Source: Larus michahellis
Lineage: Eukaryota > Chordata > Aves > Charadriiformes > Laridae
Direction: 5' to 3'
DNA length: 64,000 nucleotides
NCBI RefSeq assembly: GCF_964199755.1
Contig: NC_133913.1
Span: 7,542,201 to 7,606,200 of the forward strand
The first letter of the stretch is position 1, and the number at the start of each line of letters is the position of its first letter. A program made the position numbers and the translations under genes. The notes beneath the pieces are model-generated. The model ran no database searches, was not told where the DNA came from, and saw nothing but the letters and a program-made list of their open reading frames with translations. Of this stretch, positions 58,487-64,000 are shown piece after piece.

Positions 58487-59685
58487 ATGCGGCGGTGCCG
58501 GGGCGCAGGGCTGGCAGGGCTGGCCGCGCTGCTGCTGGGTGCGTGGGGCTGGCGGCGGTGGATGGGGCCAGGGCTGCGCCTGGGATGTTCCTCGGGAAGC
58601 CCAGCACCAACTCTTCCCTCTCCTTCTTCAGCCTCTCTTTCCCCCTCCTGCGTTTGCCATCTTTTGTGCCCCTTCCCAACCCCCCGAGTCCCCTCTTTCT
58701 GTTCTTCCTCTTTCTTCCCCACCTCTGTCGGTACGAGACTCCTTGCATGTACACCTGATTTTTCATGCACCCTCTCCTTCCCCTGTGCATTCTGCAGTTC
58801 TTATTGCCCTCAATATAGACCTCTCTCCTTCACTGTAACAAGCCCTCTCCCTGTCTGCTCTTTATCCACTCACGCACTCATATTCTGACTCATCTCTCCA
58901 TGCATCTACCATCTCCAAAGCCTCTTCCTACTCCTCGAGACCCCTCTCTCATCTTTCCCTCTGCTTCCTTCATATCCATAACCACAAATTGTCTTTTCTG
59001 CACCGTGCCATTATTCCATATATCCTCTCATCCCTCTGTGCTTTCTGCATTTATTCTTCTTCTCAGTTCAGCCCTTCATCCTTCACTGTAGCACATCCAA
59101 CTCTCCTGTCTCCTCCTCTTCTCGCTACCCATGCGTCCATCCACCCATGCATCCATCCCTCCACCTGGCTTTCATTCTAGCTCTGTATGCATCCATTACA
59201 AAGTCCCTTGCAGACTTGTCCCCTTGCTCCACAAACCCACACGAGGATCACTCTCGATGCCCACTTGGTCCCCATTTGTTCCAGTGCAGCACTATCCACA
59301 TGCCACTCTTTCTGACTATTTTTCTGGCAAAAGAGCCATCAGACCTGAGGGATCTTTGGTGATCTTTGGCCTTTTCTTATACTTTCTCAGCAGTGGCTGT
59401 GGGCAGAGCCCAGGTGCTGCAGGAGCCGTCAGCAGAGACCACCGAGGGCATCGGCATCAGCATCAACTGCTCGCACCCCAACATAAAGCCTTACGACTTC
59501 ATCCACTGGTACCGTCAGCTCCCGGGACGAGGCCCCGCACTGCTCCTGAGCACTCTCAAAGACTCCAAAGAGCTGCGGGACCCGCCGGGGCGGCTGCGGG
59601 TGTCGGCAGACCGCCGCTCCAGCGCCCTGTGGCTCGCCCGGCCCCGGCGCGGGGACAGGGCGGTGTATTACTGCGCCCTGGGAGA
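58487..59685 (+). CDS. V1d: TCR alpha/delta V segment, intact
   Basis: Leader exon 58,487-58,538 and V exon 59,391-59,685, with the same layout as V1c. The domain has ISINCSHP, PNIKPYDF in CDR1, IHWYRQLPGRG, VSADRRSSALWLARP and YYCALGD. The stretch before the second Cys is GDRAVYYC where the other copies have GDAAVYYC; the key Asp, Ala, Tyr and Cys are kept. It is open. Intron and flanks are almost identical to V1c, so it is a recent duplicate. Confidence 0.92.
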
Positions 59686-59724
59686 CACGGGGAGAGGAGC
59701 CGGGGCTGCGGCCGGGCAGGAACC
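59686..59724 (+). promoter_or_regulatory. 23-RSS of V1d
   Basis: CACGGGG (59,686-59,692), 23-nt spacer, GCAGGAACC (59,716-59,724). Confidence 0.87.
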
Positions 59725-59780
59725 GGCGCGGGCGGGGCCGGGCGTGTGTGTCGGGGCCGAGGGGACAGCCCCGGATGGGC

Positions 59781-59798
59781 CCGCCAGGGGGCGCTGCC
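59781..59798 (+). promoter_or_regulatory. CTCF-like motif 3' of V1d
   Basis: CCGCCAGGGGGCGCTGCC, 56 nt after the nonamer. Confidence 0.7.
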
Positions 59799-60142
59799 GC
59801 TCCGCCCGCCGGGGCCGCCTCGCCCCAACTGGCCCCGCGCCCCGGGCCGCTTCCCCCGCCCGACCGGCCCCGGCCCTGGCCCCGCAACCCCGCACTCCCA
59901 GCGGGACGCACACAGAAATCCCCCCCAGAAACTGCCGCCGCCGCCGGGGCAGGAATGGTGCCCGGAGCGCTGGCCGTGTCCGGCGGGGCCCGGCAAGGAG
60001 CGATGGCAGCCGCCGGCCCCGCTGGCGCCCGGCCGGGAGCAGCGCCTTTCTGCTCTGCACAGGGCGGCGGGCGGCAGAGATCCTCCTGCCCACGGGCAGC
60101 CGCCCAGCCCTCGCTCCTGCCGCACGGACCGCCCACTGCTGA

Positions 60143-61932
60143 CATGGAACATACAGGGCCTCTTCTCGGCCTTTTGACTTTCCCCACGAGGATGCCGAGG
60201 GAACCCTGAGCAGCTGCTTTCGTCTGCTCTGCGACCATGGGGACTCCAGGGCGCAGTTGCCAATGCCAAATGGTCCTTAGAAAAGGACAGCCAGAAAGGG
60301 TTTCTTATTGTGTTACTCTCTGAAAGCTCAGATATACAATTGAAAACTGAGTCCTCCAGCTCCAGATTTTCGCAGATCTTTCATAATGTTCCTGCTAGCC
60401 TTACAAAGTCATTGCAGAGGTCAGGAGTTGAAGCTCCCCAGCAGCCGGAGAAGGGCATGTCAAGGTCAGAGGCACCTTCAAGCGCTCCCCACAGGGCCTC
60501 AGTGTTGAGACCATGAGCTTGTTTGACAGGATTCAGCACCTTTGGAATTGAGGCCCAGGAGACATGGTAAAATGCTTAGCCTGGACACACTGAGCACAGC
60601 CTCAAGGCATGCCAGGTTCCTCCTTGAGGAGTGAGTCAGAATGGGATTTGCTGAGTTGCTCTCAGGAGCTGGAGGTCTGAGGGGAGTGAGAGCTGGCAGG
60701 AGCCTCTGGCAAGAGACCGTGGGCTCCAGCCAGTCCCTGGGGAACCCTGTGTGGCTCGAATAGCTGACAGAGATGGTCAAGCCCATGGGCAGAGGCTTCT
60801 GAGGAAGAGTGAAGGATCAGCCTAGCTTCTTGTCCTATCTGGACTTGATAACCATGTTTCCAGGCAACTCTTGGCAGGTGACAAACAAGGTAGAGCAACA
60901 GGCATGGCCAGGTCAGTACACGCATCATGGTCACATGGGATTGGCCCCTCTCACCTCTTTCTCCATCTGTCTTCCCATGCTTGCTCCTGGCCAAATTGCC
61001 TTGATCCTTCCCTTTCACTGTCTCTGCTGCTTCTCTTAAGCATCCCACGTCATGCACAATCCAGAATTCATCCACAAGGCATTTTATTGCCTCGTAGGCA
61101 AAAACACCCCTGAGTTTAGAAGATGATCCTCTTTTCTTACCCTTCTGGAGGGGGTCATCCCCAGGCAAAGAAGTAACCAGAATACCTGAAGGGATGGGGA
61201 ATAGATGTCTGTGATGAAGACGATTGTGCCAGATGTCTTCAGCACACCTGATGTCTCAGGTGGTGTGCCTGACTCTGGGTAGGATATTTGTAGGAGATGC
61301 TCTTTCCAGGGACGTTTGTTTCCCTTGAAGGGCCTCATCCGTGGCCTGGGAAGAAGGCCAATAATATGCCTATGGGGACAGGGAGACAGGCACCCGTTTC
61401 CTGTTGCGTTTTGGCTGCTCCTGGTTCTACCTCCTTTCAGCTAGTGCCAAGGGAAAAGGAGCACATTGCGGGCTACAAAAGGGCCTGTCTCCAACCCCAG
61501 GAGAGGTGGGTGCAGGACCCTGTCTCCGGCTGGTCACTGGAAGGCAGGAGAAGTTCACCACGGACACTCCTCCCGTGTTTGGGGCAGTTTGTCTGGTTGT
61601 GATCTCCAGAAGGAGCAAAAAGCAGGAAAACAGCCTGCAGCCTCCTGTTGCCCGACAGCAGACTGTTTGATAAGACAAGAAGGTAAAGGGGGTAGGACGG
61701 GTGAGGTTATGTCCCTCCAGATGCTGTGAATCCTGAGTTATGGAGCATGAGGCGGAGATCAAGGTGGGCCTAGGCACACAGTGCAAATTCTGCCCATGCT
61801 GAGATTCATTTTAGGCATTGTCATCTCTGGAGTTTTCATGGCATTCCCTTAGAAATAAACCACTCCCACTTTCTGCTGTTCAGCAAAAGAAAGCACAGCA
61901 TTTCACTTCTAGATCTAGACAAGGATGTGTTT
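60143..61932. other. Intergenic DNA downstream of V1d, no gene recognised
   Basis: Almost identical to 35,940-37,729. No gene is recognised. Confidence 0.45.
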
Positions 61933-63872
61933 CACAGAATCACAGAATTTCAGAGTTGGAAGGGACCTCTAGATATCATCTAGTCCAACTCCCCTGCTAA
62001 AGCAGGATTGCCTAGAGCACATTACTCAGAACTGCATCCAGGCGGGTCTTGGAAGTCTCCGAGGAGGGGACTCCACAACCTCCCTGTTCCAGTGCTCTGT
62101 CACCCTCACCGTAAAGAAGTTTTTTCTCATATTTGATCAGAACTTCCTATGTTCCAGCTTGTGCCCGTTACCCCTCGTCCTGTTATTGGGAACCCCTGAA
62201 AAGAGTCTGGCACCATCCTCCTTCAACCCACCCTTTAAATACTTGTATGCCATAATAAGGTCTCCCCTCAGCCTTCTCTTCTCCAGGCTAAAGAGTCCCA
62301 GCTCTCTCAGCCTTTCCTCAGAAGGGAGGTGCTCCAATCCCTCACTCATCTTTGTTGCCCTACGCTGGACTCTCCCCAGTAGTTCCCTGTCTCTCTTGTA
62401 CTGGGGAGCCCAGAACTGGACGCATTATCCCAGTTCTGGCCTCACCAGTGCAGAGGAAAGGGGGAGAATGACCTCCCTTGACCTGCTGGCCGCGCTCTTC
62501 CCTGTGGAGCCCAGAATTCTGTTGGCCTTCTTGGCAGCAAGGGCACATTGCTTGCTCATGGATAATTTGCTGTCTACCAAGACCCCCAGATCCTTTTCTC
62601 CAGAACTGCTTTCCGGGAGGTCCACCCCTAACCTATATTGGTGCCTGACATTCTTCCTCCCCAGGTGCAGGACCCTACACTTGTCCTTGTTGAACCTCAT
62701 TACGTTCTTCTCTGCCCAGCTCTCCAGCCTGTCTAGGTCACACTGGATGGCAGCACGGCTATCTATCTGGGGTGTCAGTCACCCCAACAAGTTTGGTATC
62801 ATCAGTGAACTTGCTGAGGATACACTGTCCCCTCCTCCAGGTCGTTGATGAATATGTTAAACAATACTGGTCCAAGTATCGACCGCGGGGGGACACCACT
62901 GGTTATGGGCCTCCAACTCAACCCTGCTCCATTAATCGCAACCCTCTGGGTCCTGTTACACAGCCAGCTCTCAATCCACCTCACTGTCCCCTCATCTAGT
63001 CTACACTTCCTCAGTTTCCTAAGGAGGATGTTACGAGAGACAGTGTCAAAAGCCTTGCTGAAGTCAAGGTAGATGACACCTGCTGCTCTGCCCTCATGCA
63101 GCCAACCAGTTATAACACCATAGATGGCTATGAGATTGGTCAAGCATGATTTACCCTTGGTAAATCCATGTTGGCCACTTCCAATAACTTCCTGCTCCTG
63201 AACATGCTTGGATATGACATCCAGAACGAGTCGCTCCATTACCTTCCCAGGGACGGAGGTGAGACTAACCGGTCTGTAGTTCCCTGAGTCCTCCTTCTTG
63301 CCCTTTTTGAAGACTGGAGTGATATTGGCCTTCCTCTGGTCCTCAGGCACCTCTTCTGTTCTCCATGACCTTTCAAAGATGATGGAGAGTGGCCAAGCAA
63401 TGACATGTGCCAGCTCTCTCAGCACTCGCGGGTGCATCTCGTCAGGGCCCACAGACTTTTGGATGTCAGTTTGGCCAAGTGGTCTCTAACCTGATCTTCC
63501 TCTACTGGGGAAAACTCCTCCTCTCTCCAGACCTTCCCCCTTGCCTCCAGAGCCTGGGATTCATGAGGGACAGGTTCAGCAGTGAAGACTCAAGCAAAGG
63601 CGGCATTCAGTAGCTCTGCCTTCTCTGTGTCTTCCACCACTAGGGCGCCCACCTCATTCGTTAGTGGGCCTACATTTTCCCTAGTCTTCCTTTTTCTATT
63701 GATATACTGAAAGAACCTCTTCCTGTTATCTTTAACTGCGGTGGCCAAGATGAGTTCTGCTTGAGCTTTGGCCCTTCTAATTTTTGCCCTGCATGGCTTA
63801 TCTACATCTCGGCATTTTTCTTAAGTAGACAACCCCCTTGTCCAAAGATCATAAACTTTCCTTTTTTTCTTG
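61933..63872 (-). mobile_element. CR1 LINE, second copy, without the nested insertion
   Basis: Paralogue of the CR1 at 37,730-40,849. The - strand reads through [45 protein letters not shown], where the other copy is interrupted, and on to the 3' end at 61,933. It is broken by frameshifts and small indels near the catalytic region (for example around 62,825). Confidence 0.87.
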
Positions 63873-64000
63873 TGTCGTGGTTTGGCCTCAGACGGCAACA
63901 AAGAACCACGTACCTCTCACTCAGGTCTTCCCAATACAGGAAGAATCAGAAGAAAAAGGCAGGACTCTTGGGTTGAGACAAAGGCAGTTTAACAGAACAG
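63873..64000 (-). mobile_element. Solo LTR (partial, runs off the window)
   Basis: Same LTR family and the same CR1 insertion point as 40,850. Only the first 128 bp lie in the window, so I cannot see whether it is solo here too. Confidence 0.8.

Larger units (their letters stand above)
53492..64000. repeat. Segmental duplication of 29,103 to about 41,000
   Basis: Long stretches are identical or nearly so at an offset of about 24.2 kb (for example 36,107 and 60,310). Differences are a 205-bp loss near 54,167, absence of the nested CR1, and scattered substitutions. The left end coincides exactly with the end of the 3' LTR. The right end lies beyond the window. Confidence 0.92.

Noticed and set aside
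1-64000. Search for TCR J or C segments, tRNA or rRNA genes
   Set aside because: No FGxG-type J motif with a 12-RSS, no constant-domain exon and no tRNA or rRNA sequence was recognised. The Lys-type 18-mer at 47,324 is an ERV primer binding site.

Overview
The window is bird genomic DNA. Three things support this: genes for feather-type corneous beta-proteins (feather beta-keratins), many CR1 LINE copies, and T-cell receptor V segments of the kind known from bird TRA/TRD loci (the chicken locus lies on a GC-rich microchromosome). The species cannot be told from the sequence. It appears to be part of the TRA/TRD variable-segment array. Seven V segments are visible, all on the + strand, each with a separate leader exon and a 23-bp-spacer recombination signal. 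They form three families, here called V1 (four copies: a, b, c, d), V2 (two copies: a, b) and V3 (one copy). V1b, V1c, V1d, V2b and V3 read open; V1a and V2a carry nonsense codons. No D, J or C segment was found.

The array has grown by tandem and segmental duplication of a composite unit: spacer, V1, V2, class II olfactory receptor pseudogene (- strand), CA-rich DNA, feather keratin gene (- strand). Unit 1 covers about 506-12,960 (V1a, V2a, OR-a, two probable solo LTRs, keratin a). Unit 2 covers about 13,060-34,050 (an old CR1 split by a nearly full-length younger CR1, then V1b, V2b, OR-b, an OR tail fragment, keratin b). Unit 3 covers about 34,070-46,990 (V1c, unrecognised DNA, a large - strand CR1 holding a nested CR1 and a solo LTR, then V3 and keratin c). 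An LTR retrovirus fossil of ERV-L type occupies 46,993-53,491. From 53,492 to the window end the sequence is a close second copy of 29,103 to about 41,000 (CA-rich DNA, OR tail, keratin d, V1d, CR1, start of the same solo LTR).

The V segments would be joined to J segments by RAG in developing T cells and would supply the variable domain of TCR alpha or delta chains. The keratin genes are separate skin or feather genes. Each has a TATA box, a short noncoding first exon, an intron in the 5' UTR, a one-exon coding region of 100-101 codons and an ATTAAA poly(A) signal. Keratin b/V1c and keratin d/V1d lie head to head with about 1 kb between them.

Points that stand out: a strong CTCF-like motif about 57 bp 3' of every V1 recombination signal; a mosaic V1a segment that suggests gene conversion; a tandemly duplicated leader exon in V2b; loss of the C-terminal cysteine in three of four keratins; a CR1 insertion with a clean empty site in the paralogous block; and an ERV whose two flanks come from different parts of the duplication unit. 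All paralogy statements come from reading the sequence by eye, without alignment software.
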